Of a stretch of 44,148 bases of DNA, positions 35,921-44,148 are shown in pieces. The DNA is taken from assembly GCA_017530105.1 (NCBI GenBank), contig JAFXMW010000078.1, forward strand, positions 1-44,148, in the 5' to 3' direction. The notes beneath the pieces are model-generated. The model was not told the DNA's origin. It saw nothing but the letters and a program-made list of their open reading frames with translations, and did not search any database. Position 1 is the stretch's first letter, and every line of letters starts with the position of its first letter. Position numbers and translations under genes: made by a program. This stretch comes from Bacteroidales bacterium. GTDB lineage: Bacteria > Bacteroidota > Bacteroidia > Bacteroidales > P3.

Positions 35921-38900
35921 ATGATTAGAAGAGTTTTTGTTGAAAAGAAGAGAGACTTTGCCATTATGGCAAAGGAGTTGAAGGAAGAGATGGAGAAATA
36001 CCTGGGTATTGAGCCGGGTGACGTGCGCGCATTAGTGCGTTATGATATTGAGAATTTGTCGGACGAGACATACGAGAAGGCTCGTGGCACGGTGTTTTCC
36101 GAGCCCCCCGTGGACGTATTGTATGAGGAATCGTTCCCTCATGAGGAGAGTGATTTTGTCTTTACCGTGGAGTACCTGCCGGGACAGTTTGACCAACGCG
36201 CGGACAGCGCCATGCAGTGCGTGAGGTTGCTGAACCCTTCGGAGCAGCCTATTATCCGGTCGGCAACAACCTATGTGATAAGTGGAGATTTAACGGAAGA
36301 TCAGCGGAAGGCCGTGGTGAAGCATTGCGTAAACCCCGTTGACAGCCGTGTGACCGATGCCCCAAAGCCTGAAACGCTTGAAGAGCATTACGACGAGCCA
36401 GAAGATGTGAAAATATTCGATGGCTTTGCCGACATGGGCGAGGATGAGTTAAAGGGACTTTATTCTTCGCTGGGTCTCGCGATGACTTTTGCCGACTTCC
36501 TGCACATACAACGTTATTTCCACGACGAGGAGAAGCGCGACCCCAGCATGACAGAAATACGTGTGCTGGACACCTATTGGAGCGACCACTGCCGCCACAC
36601 CACTTTTGCCACGGAGCTGACCGACGTGCACTTTGACGAAGGAAAGTATCGTCCCTTGATTGAAGACGCTTTTCAGCAATATCTGGCTGACCACAAAGAA
36701 CAGTACGAAGGGCGGACAGACAAGTTTGTTTGTCTGATGGATTTGGGAACACTGGCAGCCAAAAGACTGCGTAAAGCAGGCTTATTGAACGACCAAGAGG
36801 TGAGTGACGAAATCAATGCCTGCAGCATTGTGGTGCCCGTGAAAATGGACGGCAAGACAGAAGAGTGGTTGGTGAATTTCAAGAACGAGACCCATAACCA
36901 CCCGACAGAAATTGAACCTTTCGGTGGTGCGGCAACCTGTCTTGGCGGATGTATCCGCGACCCGCTGAGCGGCCGAACCTACGTCTACCAGGCTATGCGG
37001 GTGACAGGGGCTGCTGACCCGACACGACCGATGTCGGAGACACTGCCTGGCAAACTTCCTCAGCGCAAAATAGTAACCACTGCAGCACATGGCTACAGCA
37101 GTTACGGCAACCAGATTGGCCTGGCCACGGGACTGGTGAATGAGATTTACCACCCCAATTACGTAGCCAAACGTATGGAGATAGGCGCCGTGATAGCCGC
37201 TGCGCCACGCCGACAGGTCAAGCGGTTGACAAGCGACCCCGGTGATGTGGTGATTCTGTTGGGCGGTCGCACCGGCCGCGACGGTTGTGGCGGCGCTACA
37301 GGTGCATCAAAAGCACACAACACATCTTCGCTGACCACCTGCGGAGCCGAGGTACAGAAAGGTAACGCCCCTACTGAAAGAAAAATCCAAAGACTTTTCC
37401 GTCGCGAGGAAGTGTCGGGTCTGATAAAGAAATGTAACGACTTTGGTGCCGGAGGAGTAAGTGTTGCCATAGGCGAGTTGGCCGATGGCCTGCAGATAAA
37501 TCTGGACAAGGTACCCAAGAAATATGCCGGCCTGGACGGCACGGAACTTGCCATCAGCGAGAGCCAGGAACGTATGGCCGTAGTGGTCGCACCCAGTGAT
37601 GCGGAGCAGATGCTGCGCTATGCCGACGAGGAGAACCTTGAAGCCGTGGTAGTGGCCACTGTAACTGAGGAGCCTCGTATGGTAATCAGCTGGCGTGGAA
37701 AGGAGATTGTGAACCTCAGCCGTCGCTTTATCGACACCAACGGTGCACATCAGGAGACCGAGGTGAAAGTGGCAATGCCCACCGAAAAAGGGGATGCCGC
37801 AACAGGTGCCACAAAGGAGCAGGAAAGTGTAAAAGAACGCTGGCTTGAGAATCTATCGAACCTGAACGTATGCTCTCAAAAGGGTTTGGTGGAGATGTTC
37901 GACAGCACGGTGGGTGCAGGAAGTGTGGTAATGCCCTACGGAGGAGAAACACAGATGACTCCGACCCAGTGCATGATAGGTATGCTTCCCACCCTGACCG
38001 CCCAATGCGACACGGTGACGATGATGAGCTATGGCTATGACCCATATTTGAGCAGTTGGAGTCCTTTCCACGGAGCTGCCTATGCAGTGGTGGACTCTGT
38101 GGCTAAAATTGCGGCAGCAGGCGGAAATGTGAAACGGGTGAGTCTGACCTTCCAGGAGTATTTCAAGAAACTGGGACAAGACCCCTATCGTTGGGGTGAG
38201 CCGTTTGCGGCCTTGCTGGGTGCATACAATGCCCAAATGGGACTAAGCCTGCCTGCCATAGGAGGCAAGGATTCAATGAGCGGAACATTCAACGACATCG
38301 ATGTGCCGCCGACATTGTGCAGCTTTGCCGTAGGCATCAGCAACATGAAACATGTGGTGACCCCCGAATTGAAACAGGCTGGTAATTACCTGTACCTGTT
38401 GGAGGTGAAGCCCGACAAGATGGACATGCCCAATTACAAAATGCTGCTCTCCATGTACAACGCCCTGCACCAAGCTGTGGGGAAAGGTTCCATCCGGTCA
38501 GCCTATGCTGTGGGATTTGGCGGAATAGCCGAGGCTGTGAGCAAAATGGCTTTCGGCAACCGCTTAGGCGTGACCTTTGACGGGAATTTCAGCGTTGAGG
38601 AGCTTTTCGAAAAGAAATACGGTGCCATCGTTGTAGAGGTGCTGAATTGTGGCTCGCTGCCCGCTGTGGCTCGTAAAATAGGCCGGGTGACCGAAGGCGG
38701 CGACTTCGTGATTGGCGGTGAAACCATCGCTATGGACGAGATGATGAAAGCCTGGACTGGCACTCTGGAGGGGATTTTCCCCACGGTAAGCGGACAGAAC
38801 ACTGACACGGAAATACCGCAAAGCCCGCTATACAAAGCCAAAAATGTATACGTGTGCAAGCACAAAGTGGCCAAGCCCAAGGTGTTCATCCCAGCCTTCC

Positions 38901-39673
38901 CCGGGACAAATTGCGAATATGATTCGGCACGAGCATTCCTGCGTGCGGGAGCCGATGCCGAAATATTGGTGTTCAGAAACCTTTGTGCCAGCCAGATTGA
39001 AGAGAGCGTAAAAGCCTTCGCACAAGCCATCGACAACAGCCAGATAGTGATGATTCCCGGTGGTTTCTCGGCAGGTGACGAGCCAGACGGAAGCGCCAAG
39101 TTCATCACCAGTGTGTTCCGCAACCCGATGATCAGCGATGCCGTAATGAAATTGCTGAAAGAGCGCGACGGACTGATGCTGGGCATCTGCAACGGATTCC
39201 AAGCTTTGGTGAAACTGGGTCTCGTACCCTACGGCGAAATACGTCCGCAAAGCGAGGATGCCCCCACCCTCACGTTCAATACCATCGGACGCCACTTAAG
39301 CATGATAGCCCACACCAAAGTGGTGAGCAATCTCTCACCGTGGATGCAGCAGGCAGAACTGGGCAAGAGTTATGTTGTCCCCATCTCGCATGGAGAAGGG
39401 CGTTTTGTGGCACCGCAACAATGGATAGACCAGTTGTTTGCCAACGGACAGGTGGCGACACAGTACGTAGACCTGAATGGCAATGCCACCATGAAAGAAC
39501 CGGCCAATATGAACGGCTCGTACATGTCTATTGAAGGCATCACCAGCCCCGACGGCCGAGTGCTGGGCAAGATGGCCCATAGTGAGCGCTGGCGTCCCGG
39601 AACCTACCGCAACATTATCGGAGATCAAGACCAACGGATTTTCGAAAGTGGTGTGGCTTATTTCAAAGATTGA
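35921..39673 (+). CDS. purL: Phosphoribosylformylglycinamidine synthase, single-chain large form
   Basis: The protein has 1250 residues, typical for the fused long PurL. It converts FGAR plus glutamine and ATP to FGAM, the fourth step of purine synthesis, in the cytoplasm. Order: PurS-like N-terminal domain (about 1-150); linker; first AIRS-type half with DTYWSDHCRHTTF near 218, ETHNHPTEIEPFGG near 323 and GAGGVSVAIGELADG near 508; second AIRS-like half with GGKDSMSGTF near 782; and a C-terminal class I glutaminase from about 985 (FPGTNCEYDSARAF). The glutaminase catalytic Cys is 1090 in GICNGFQ; the catalytic His1157 and Glu1159 sit in SHGEGR. All expected catalytic residues are present. ATG 35921 follows an AT-rich leader. 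The purE gene lies 4 kb downstream on the same strand. Confidence 0.97.
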   Translation: MIRRVFVEKKRDFAIMAKELKEEMEKYLGIEPGDVRALVRYDIENLSDETYEKARGTVFSEPPVDVLYEESFPHEESDFVFTVEYLPGQFDQRADSAMQCVRLLNPSEQPIIRSATTYVISGDLTEDQRKAVVKHCVNPVDSRVTDAPKPETLEEHYDEPEDVKIFDGFADMGEDELKGLYSSLGLAMTFADFLHIQRYFHDEEKRDPSMTEIRVLDTYWSDHCRHTTFATELTDVHFDEGKYRPLIEDAFQQYLADHKEQYEGRTDKFVCLMDLGTLAAKRLRKAGLLNDQEVSDEINACSIVVPVKMDGKTEEWLVNFKNETHNHPTEIEPFGGAATCLGGCIRDPLSGRTYVYQAMRVTGAADPTRPMSETLPGKLPQRKIVTTAAHGYSSYGNQIGLATGLVNEIYHPNYVAKRMEIGAVIAAAPRRQVKRLTSDPGDVVILLGGRTGRDGCGGATGASKAHNTSSLTTCGAEVQKGNAPTERKIQRLFRREEVSGLIKKCNDFGAGGVSVAIGELADGLQINLDKVPKKYAGLDGTELAISESQERMAVVVAPSDAEQMLRYADEENLEAVVVATVTEEPRMVISWRGKEIVNLSRRFIDTNGAHQETEVKVAMPTEKGDAATGATKEQESVKERWLENLSNLNVCSQKGLVEMFDSTVGAGSVVMPYGGETQMTPTQCMIGMLPTLTAQCDTVTMMSYGYDPYLSSWSPFHGAAYAVVDSVAKIAAAGGNVKRVSLTFQEYFKKLGQDPYRWGEPFAALLGAYNAQMGLSLPAIGGKDSMSGTFNDIDVPPTLCSFAVGISNMKHVVTPELKQAGNYLYLLEVKPDKMDMPNYKMLLSMYNALHQAVGKGSIRSAYAVGFGGIAEAVSKMAFGNRLGVTFDGNFSVEELFEKKYGAIVVEVLNCGSLPAVARKIGRVTEGGDFVIGGETIAMDEMMKAWTGTLEGIFPTVSGQNTDTEIPQSPLYKAKNVYVCKHKVAKPKVFIPAFPGTNCEYDSARAFLRAGADAEILVFRNLCASQIEESVKAFAQAIDNSQIVMIPGGFSAGDEPDGSAKFITSVFRNPMISDAVMKLLKERDGLMLGICNGFQALVKLGLVPYGEIRPQSEDAPTLTFNTIGRHLSMIAHTKVVSNLSPWMQQAELGKSYVVPISHGEGRFVAPQQWIDQLFANGQVATQYVDLNGNATMKEPANMNGSYMSIEGITSPDGRVLGKMAHSERWRPGTYRNIIGDQDQRIFESGVAYFKD

Positions 39674-39706
39674 TAATAATTTTAGTATACCGAATATTTT
39701 TTAGTC

Positions 39707-41251
39707 ATGAATAGGATTGTTTTCTCCTTGGCAGCTGTCTTGCTTGTCGCCACAGCAACAGCAGGACCGGTGGACTCTGTCCGAGCCCGTTCGGCTGCGC
39801 AGAGTGCCGTAAGGGTTCTTGTTTTAGAGACCCACCCCGATACATACGACACACCGTTGTCGTTGACAGACATTACCGCTACGATGGGCATTGAAAATAT
39901 CTATGCCTTTAATTACAGTGCTCCAGCCACTATGGAAGGAGAAGGTACATCAGGTTTTGTTATCCTGAGCGGTGACGACATTGCCGCCCCTGTGCTGGCA
40001 TTCTCCGACGAAGGGCCTCTGTGCAGTGAAGACCTCAACCCCGCTGTGCGTTTCCAACTTGAAACCTACAGCCGCCAGATAGCCTCCGCCCGTGCCAAGC
40101 ACATCAAAGCCACTCCGGAAGTGGAGCGCAAATGGGTTTCCCTTCTTAGTGGAGAGGCCGTGAAGAACGCATATATGGCTTATGAGGGAAAGGGAGACTT
40201 TTACAACGACCTTATTCCGAAACTACTCGGAAACATGAAATGGGGTCAAAGCCGCCCATACAACAATAAATGCCCCCGCAAAGCCATCACAGGCTGTGTA
40301 GCCACCGCCTTTGGAATGATAATGAATTATTGGGACTACCCCGAACATGGCTTTGGACAAAACTCCTACGACGGAAATGACAACCCTGCTGCATACCCCA
40401 ACTGGAAATACGGCAGGCTGACTGTTGATTTCGAGAGCACCTATTATGACTGGCAAAACATGACGGATATTATTGACGAAGTGTACAGTAGCACCAGCGA
40501 GAAGGAAGCTGTCGGAACCCTGCTTTACCACATTGGTGTGTCGCTCAACATGCGATATGGAGAGGATGGCAGTGGATGCTGGTCGCTACCCGAATACGCC
40601 ACTTTCGACACCAGTCTGCATCTCAGCCCACTAATCAGTGCCCCATACCGTATCCGTAAACATTTCGGTTATAAATATTCATACGCCGGTATGCGCGACT
40701 CAATCGGTGATGACATCCTCTGGATGCAAATGCTTTACAACAGCCTTGCCGAAGGAAAACCCATCTATTATGCCGGCTGGGCAGCCGACAGCAGCGAAGC
40801 CGGTCACAGTGCCACCTCGGGTCACGGATACCTGATTGACGGTTATTTCTCCGACCAGGTAGACTCCAACCTATTCCATATAAATTGGGGCTGGAACGGT
40901 AATGCCGACGGCTATTTCAAACTGGATGCCATGACCCCTCAGAACTATGACTTTACACAATGGCACGGAGCTGTCATTGGCCTTGAACCCGACACATCTT
41001 ACCATGGCTATAACCCGGCAGCCATTCCCGCCACCCCGAACACCACAGCCAAGGTCTATGCCCGCAACGGCAGCATTGTTGCCGAGAATGCAGGTGACCA
41101 AGCCGTTGTAGTCTTTGACCTCGTGGGACACCTTGTGGCCACCATGCCGTCTCACATGGGCGAACACCGCAGCATCTCCGTTAGACCCGGCTTCTACATG
41201 GTGAGAGTGGGCATGTCACCTTGCCAAAAAGTCATCGTAAATAATTTTTAA
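39707..41251 (+). CDS. C10-family (streptopain-like) cysteine peptidase with T9SS sorting tail
   Basis: The protein has 514 residues. A signal peptide (about 1-19, ending ATAG) precedes a propeptide of about 165 residues with a Spi-like fold pattern (GFVILSGDDIAAPVLAFSDEG). The peptidase domain follows: catalytic Cys197 in ITGCVATAFGMIMNYWDYP and His373 in SGHGYLIDGYFSD, then FHINWGWNGNADGYF, the signature of C10 enzymes such as streptopain and periodontain. The last about 70 residues (VVFDLVGHLVATMP to GFYMVRVGMSPCQKVIV) resemble the type A T9SS C-terminal domain, so it is probably exported and anchored or released. Likely made as an inactive zymogen. It lies 33 bases after purL, possibly read through from it. 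Confidence 0.9.
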   Translation: MNRIVFSLAAVLLVATATAGPVDSVRARSAAQSAVRVLVLETHPDTYDTPLSLTDITATMGIENIYAFNYSAPATMEGEGTSGFVILSGDDIAAPVLAFSDEGPLCSEDLNPAVRFQLETYSRQIASARAKHIKATPEVERKWVSLLSGEAVKNAYMAYEGKGDFYNDLIPKLLGNMKWGQSRPYNNKCPRKAITGCVATAFGMIMNYWDYPEHGFGQNSYDGNDNPAAYPNWKYGRLTVDFESTYYDWQNMTDIIDEVYSSTSEKEAVGTLLYHIGVSLNMRYGEDGSGCWSLPEYATFDTSLHLSPLISAPYRIRKHFGYKYSYAGMRDSIGDDILWMQMLYNSLAEGKPIYYAGWAADSSEAGHSATSGHGYLIDGYFSDQVDSNLFHINWGWNGNADGYFKLDAMTPQNYDFTQWHGAVIGLEPDTSYHGYNPAAIPATPNTTAKVYARNGSIVAENAGDQAVVVFDLVGHLVATMPSHMGEHRSISVRPGFYMVRVGMSPCQKVIVNNF

Positions 41252-41302
41252 TCATAAGTATAACCTTATTCCCGCCGGCGGAATATGCCGGACACAAAAA
41301 AT

Positions 41303-42757
41303 ATGAGCAACGCACTTAACAACCTCCAACCTGCTGCAGTATGGCAATACTTCGGCGAACTGATGAATATACCCCGGCCCTCCAAACACGAAGAGAAAGT
41401 CTCGGCATACCTGCAAGAGTTCGGTCACAAACTGGGTCTTGAAACCCTCGCCGACGAGGTGGGCAACGTACTGATTCGCAAACCCGCTTCTCCCGGCTAC
41501 GAAAACGCCCCCGGCGTATGCCTCCAGGCCCACATGGACATGGTGTGTGAGAAAAACGGTGACAAGGATTTCGACTTCCTCACCCAACCCATCCAATCCT
41601 ACATTGAGAATGGCTGGTTGATAGGCGACGGCACCACACTTGGTGCCGATGACGGAATCGGCGTGGCGGCTGCCATGGCCATTCTGGCCGACAACCGTAT
41701 CCAACACGGTCCCCTCGAATGTCTCTTTACCGTTGATGAGGAAACAGGCCTCACCGGTGCCGCCAACCTCCGTACCGACTGGCTACAGAGCTCAATACTC
41801 CTCAACTTCGACGACGAGGACGAAGGCGAATACTGCATCGGCTGCGCTGGCGGAATCGACACCACTGTGGCTATCAATTACACCACACGTCCGGTCCCGG
41901 CAGGTGAAAGTTCCTACCGGGTATCTGTCTCCGGCCTTACAGGTGGACACAGCGGAGATGACATTAACCGTGGCCGTGGCTGCGCCATCAAGATACTCAA
42001 CCGCATCCTCTGGAACGCCACTGAACACTGCAAGATAGGCCTTGCCCGCATCGATGGCGGCAACCTCCGCAATGCCATTGCACGCGAAGCTTGGGCAGAC
42101 ATTGTGGTGGCACACGACCTCGAGGATGATTTCAAAAAGATGGTCAACGACTTTGCTGAACACATCAAATTTGAATTCCGAAGCACCGAACCCAACCTGC
42201 AGATAGAACTCCTCCCCATCAGCGAGCCACCATGCCTCATCGACAGACCCACCCAATACAATCTCCTCAACGCCCTCTTTGCCTGTGCCCACGGTGTGCT
42301 GGCCATGAGCCGCGAAATAGAGAACTTTGTGGAAACTTCCACCAACCTCGCCTCCGTTAAGATGGACGACCGCCAAATCCACATCGCCACCAGCCAACGC
42401 AGCTCTGTCGAGAGTGCCAAACACGCCGCTGCACAGAAAATAGAAGCCACCTTCCGCATGATTGGAGCCCATGTCACCCATAGCGACGGCTACCCTGGCT
42501 GGACTCCCAACCCCGAAAGCAAAGTACTTAAAGTGGGCGTAGAGACCTACAAACGCATGTTCGGCCACGACCCCATTGTTCGTGCCATCCATGCCGGACT
42601 TGAATGTGGACTTATCGGTGAAAAATACCCACACATGGACATGATAAGCTATGGCCCCACCCTGCGCGGTGTCCATGCCCCTGGCGAGAAAATCGAGATT
42701 AAGACAGTAGAAATGTTCTGGAATCTCACATGTGAAATCTTACGCAATCTAAAATGA
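41303..42757 (+). CDS. pepD: Aminoacyl-histidine dipeptidase (M20 family, PepD)
   Basis: The protein has 484 residues from ATG 41303. ATG 41285 (6 residues longer) is possible, but that codon lies inside a GC-rich hairpin, and the family begins at about SNALNNLQPAAVWQYF. Metal-site motifs of the M20C group are visible: LQAHMDMVCEKN, TTLGADDGIGVA with the bridging Asp, VDEETGLTGA with the catalytic Glu pair, FDDEDEGEYCIGCAGG, and near the end PHMDMISYGPTLRGVHAPGE. A lid domain carries GLTGGHSGDDINRGRGCA. It cleaves Xaa-His and other dipeptides in the cytoplasm with zinc. It could use products of the neighbouring peptidase. The stop overlaps the start of gpsA by 4 bases. Confidence 0.94.
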   Translation: MSNALNNLQPAAVWQYFGELMNIPRPSKHEEKVSAYLQEFGHKLGLETLADEVGNVLIRKPASPGYENAPGVCLQAHMDMVCEKNGDKDFDFLTQPIQSYIENGWLIGDGTTLGADDGIGVAAAMAILADNRIQHGPLECLFTVDEETGLTGAANLRTDWLQSSILLNFDDEDEGEYCIGCAGGIDTTVAINYTTRPVPAGESSYRVSVSGLTGGHSGDDINRGRGCAIKILNRILWNATEHCKIGLARIDGGNLRNAIAREAWADIVVAHDLEDDFKKMVNDFAEHIKFEFRSTEPNLQIELLPISEPPCLIDRPTQYNLLNALFACAHGVLAMSREIENFVETSTNLASVKMDDRQIHIATSQRSSVESAKHAAAQKIEATFRMIGAHVTHSDGYPGWTPNPESKVLKVGVETYKRMFGHDPIVRAIHAGLECGLIGEKYPHMDMISYGPTLRGVHAPGEKIEIKTVEMFWNLTCEILRNLK

Positions 42758-43764
42758 TTGGAGTACTTGGAAGCGGTTCCTGGGCCACCGCAATAGTCAA
42801 AATATTATTAGAGCAACCCTCTGCCAAGGTTTGCTGGTATGTCCGTGAACCCGAGATACGCAAAAGCCTTGCCCAGCACGGCCGCAACAACCAATACCTC
42901 GGAGAAGTATCCATCAACACTTCACGCATCCTGATATGCAGCCACCCTCAAGAGGTAATTGACCAATGCGAAATAGTCTACCTCGTCATCCCCACGGTAT
43001 TCCTTCACAACACCCTTCAACAAGTCGACCCCCTCACCCTCAAACAGCGGCAGTTAGTATCTGCCATTAAAGGTTTTGTACCCGAGGCCGACATGATTGT
43101 CACCGACTACCTGCAGCACTATTACCAAGTACCCCAAAGGCAACTGGCCATCATCAGTGGTCCCACACATGCCGAAGAAGTGGCTCGCGAACGGCTCACC
43201 TTTATCACCGTCGCATCGCCCAACAACCAACTGGCCGACTGCGTCATGCAGCATCTCCGTTGCCGCTACATCAACATCAACTCGTCCACCGACATGCGCG
43301 GCATACAATACGCCACGGCACTCAAAAACATCTACGCCGTGGCAGCTGGCATGTGTAAAGGCATGGGCAGCGGCGACAACCTCATGGCCGTCCTCGTCAG
43401 CTATGCCATTGCCGAGATGCGCAACTTCCTCCTCGTCATGCAACCGGACACCAATGTCATCATCTCTCCCGAAAACATGCCTCCCTATGTCGGCGACCTC
43501 CTCGTCACCTGCTACTCCCAGCTCAGCCGCAACCGCACTTTCGGCACCATGATAGGCCGTGGCTATACCGTCAAGAGTGCGCAGCTCGAGATGCACATGA
43601 TTGCTGAAGGCTACTATGCCGCCAAAAGCCTCGAAAAAGTGCGGCACGAACATCATATCGACATGCCCATAGCACAAGCCGTCTATATGGTACTATACGA
43701 AAACGCACGTCCCGATGTCATCCTCCGTGCATGGCAAATGCGCAGAACCAACACCACCAATTAA
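42754..43764 (+). CDS. gpsA: NAD(P)-dependent glycerol-3-phosphate dehydrogenase
   Basis: The protein has 336 residues. It reduces dihydroxyacetone phosphate to sn-glycerol-3-phosphate, the backbone of membrane phospholipids, in the cytoplasm. The N-terminal Rossmann motif [12 protein letters not shown] is at residues 3-14. [10 protein letters not shown] near 132-141 matches the family SGPxxAxEV motif. The catalytic Lys lies in [24 protein letters not shown] near 192, and [12 protein letters not shown] near 255 binds substrate phosphate. Length and motifs are normal. ATG overlaps the pepD stop as ATGA (4 bases), so translation is coupled. purE follows after 11 bases, so pepD, gpsA and purE probably form one operon. 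Its product feeds acyltransferases such as the PlsC-like enzyme 7 kb upstream. Confidence 0.96.
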   Translation: MIGVLGSGSWATAIVKILLEQPSAKVCWYVREPEIRKSLAQHGRNNQYLGEVSINTSRILICSHPQEVIDQCEIVYLVIPTVFLHNTLQQVDPLTLKQRQLVSAIKGFVPEADMIVTDYLQHYYQVPQRQLAIISGPTHAEEVARERLTFITVASPNNQLADCVMQHLRCRYININSSTDMRGIQYATALKNIYAVAAGMCKGMGSGDNLMAVLVSYAIAEMRNFLLVMQPDTNVIISPENMPPYVGDLLVTCYSQLSRNRTFGTMIGRGYTVKSAQLEMHMIAEGYYAAKSLEKVRHEHHIDMPIAQAVYMVLYENARPDVILRAWQMRRTNTTN

Positions 43765-43775
43765 TACCCATTACT

Positions 43776-44148
43776 ATGACACCACAAGTTAGCATCATCA
43801 TGGGCAGCACCTCCGACCTCCCCGTCATGGAGAAAGCCTGCCAATTCCTCGAAGAGATGGAAATCCCATTCGAAGTCAACGCCCTCTCGGCACACCGTAC
43901 TCCCGCCGAAGTCTCCGACTTTGCCCGCAACGCTCACCTGCGCGGCATACAGGTCATCATAGCCGGTGCCGGCATGGCCGCTGCACTCCCCGGAGTCATT
44001 GCTGCCGAAACGCCCCTGCCCGTCATCGGCGTACCCATCAAAGGCAGCACCCTCGAAGGTCTCGACGCCACCCTCGCCATCCTCCAGATGCCTCCGGGAA
44101 TCCCCGTGGCCACCGTAGCCATCAACGGCGCTCAAAACGCCGCCGTCC
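43776..44148 (+). CDS. purE: N5-carboxyaminoimidazole ribonucleotide mutase, 3'-truncated by window edge
   Basis: The frame opens at ATG 43776, 11 bases after gpsA, and runs off the window without a stop, giving the first 124 residues of about 160-170. Motifs of PurE are clear: [10 protein letters not shown] at 9-18 for nucleotide phosphate, LSAHRTP near 42 with the catalytic His, and [25 protein letters not shown] at about 68-92. The enzyme shifts the carboxyl group of N5-CAIR to CAIR in purine synthesis and acts as a cytoplasmic octamer. With purL upstream it marks a purine-synthesis neighbourhood. The absence of a stop is due to the window end. Confidence 0.95.
   Translation, partial: MTPQVSIIMGSTSDLPVMEKACQFLEEMEIPFEVNALSAHRTPAEVSDFARNAHLRGIQVIIAGAGMAAALPGVIAAETPLPVIGVPIKGSTLEGLDATLAILQMPPGIPVATVAINGAQNAAV

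Overview
The window suggests a member of the Bacteroidota, most likely order Bacteroidales. Several genes are preceded by the phylum's TAnnTTTG promoter element. Two secreted proteins end in type IX secretion system (T9SS) sorting domains, one of type B and one resembling type A. Families common in this phylum are also present (DUF5686, DUF2147, DUF4332, a C10 peptidase, long single-chain PurL). Base composition is moderately GC-rich by eye. The exception is an AT-rich stretch at about 33.8-35.2 kb. I cannot assign a genus.

Layout. 0-2.3 kb (+): 3' part of an outer-membrane porin-like protein, a PHP-family histidinol-phosphatase and a secreted DUF2147 protein. 2.3-7.9 kb (-): a complete tripartite RND efflux operon (adaptor lipoprotein, inner-membrane pump, TolC-type channel) with its own promoter. 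7.9-8.5 kb: a non-coding stretch with short inverted and tandem repeats. 8.5-28.05 kb (+): one giant gene for a secreted protein of about 6517 residues. It holds a CUB-like domain, 14 jelly-roll plus fibronectin-III-like modules, PKD-like domains, 23 short Cys-containing units in three blocks, an FG-GAP-like propeller and a type B T9SS signal. 28.1-31.1 kb: a dicarboxylate/amino-acid symporter (+), then a DUF4332 helix-hairpin-helix protein and an EamA permease (both -) separated by a long palindrome. 31.2-33.8 kb (+): a DUF5686 outer-membrane protein. 34.0-35.0 kb (-): an AT-rich two-gene module (HTH regulator plus small membrane protein) and tRNA-Ser(TGA). 35.2-44.1 kb (+): PlsC-like acyltransferase, purL, C10 peptidase, pepD, gpsA and the start of purE.

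How the genes may work together. The right end is mostly housekeeping: purine synthesis (purL, purE), glycerophospholipid synthesis (gpsA, PlsC-like) and peptide use (C10 peptidase, PepD). The efflux operon is self-contained. The giant protein stands alone, with a promoter in front and a hairpin behind. By its architecture it is a cell-surface adhesin or matrix protein. It is the most unusual object here: near-identical internal duplications, a mosaic of base composition, a Gly-rich insert and foreign-looking domains embedded in its repeat array all point to recent growth by recombination.
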